This document shows positions 5,128-5,157 of a DNA stretch of 5,157 nt, in pieces. The stretch's first letter is position 1. The number at the start of each line of letters is the position of its first letter. The notes below the pieces were generated by a model, which had not been told where the DNA came from, did not search any database, and was given only the letters and a program-made list of their open reading frames with translations. Made by a program: the position numbers and the translations under genes. This DNA comes from Flammeovirgaceae bacterium UBA5867 (GTDB lineage Bacteria; Bacteroidota; Bacteroidia; Cytophagales; Cyclobacteriaceae): positions 2,504-7,660 of the forward strand of contig DJFR01000129.1 of the NCBI GenBank assembly GCA_002432545.1, read 5' to 3'.

Positions 5128-5157
5128 GGTGATGTTTTTAACTTAGTTGAGTGTTGC

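Overview
The window looks like a piece of a Bacteroidota chromosome, probably Cytophagia or Chitinophagia. The support is: a DUF5118/DUF5117-type secreted metalloprotease, a DUF4349 lipoprotein, several small exported proteins with Bacteroidota-style signal peptides, an ECF sigma factor followed by a non-zinc anti-sigma-type protein, almost no Shine-Dalgarno sequences, and promoter-like TTTG / TANNTTTG elements. No rRNA, tRNA, CRISPR array, insertion sequence or phage gene was seen.

Layout. (1) Positions 1-1289, minus strand: the N-terminal 429 codons of a large secreted zinc-metalloprotease-family protein cut by the left edge, so its expected HExxH site lies outside. (2) 1290-1551: a 262-bp divergent intergenic region holding a perfect 12-bp palindrome. 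(3) 1552-1926, plus: a small exported protein with a Q/P/S-rich linker and a C-terminal PepSY-like fold. (4) 1955-1987: a hairpin that can end transcription in both directions between convergent genes. (5) 2011-2877, minus: a DUF4349 lipoprotein with a coiled coil and a C-terminal membrane helix. (6) 3054-3086: a strong hairpin terminator for the next gene. (7) 3095-3280, minus: a 61-residue T/E/A/D/P-rich lipoprotein. (8) 3281-3395: a compact divergent control region with a striking interrupted inverted repeat. (9) 3396-3965 and 3962-5053, plus: an ECF sigma factor translationally coupled (ATGA overlap) to a fusion protein. (10) 5054-5157: a gene-free stretch with degenerate GCTGCGAG-like repeats.

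The main discovery candidate is the pair at 3396-5053. The second protein joins an anti-sigma-like cytoplasmic N-terminus, one membrane helix, a helical periplasmic linker and a trypsin-like (HtrA/DegS-type, S1C-like) serine protease with an intact His-Asp-Ser triad but no PDZ domain. In the classical sigma-E pathway the anti-sigma factor (RseA) and the membrane-anchored protease (DegS) are separate proteins. Here both modules appear to sit on one chain beside their sigma factor. This suggests an envelope-stress switch in which the protease senses damage and controls its own anti-sigma half, in cis or within an oligomer. The divergent small lipoprotein shares the repeat-containing control region and may belong to the same regulon; this is inference.
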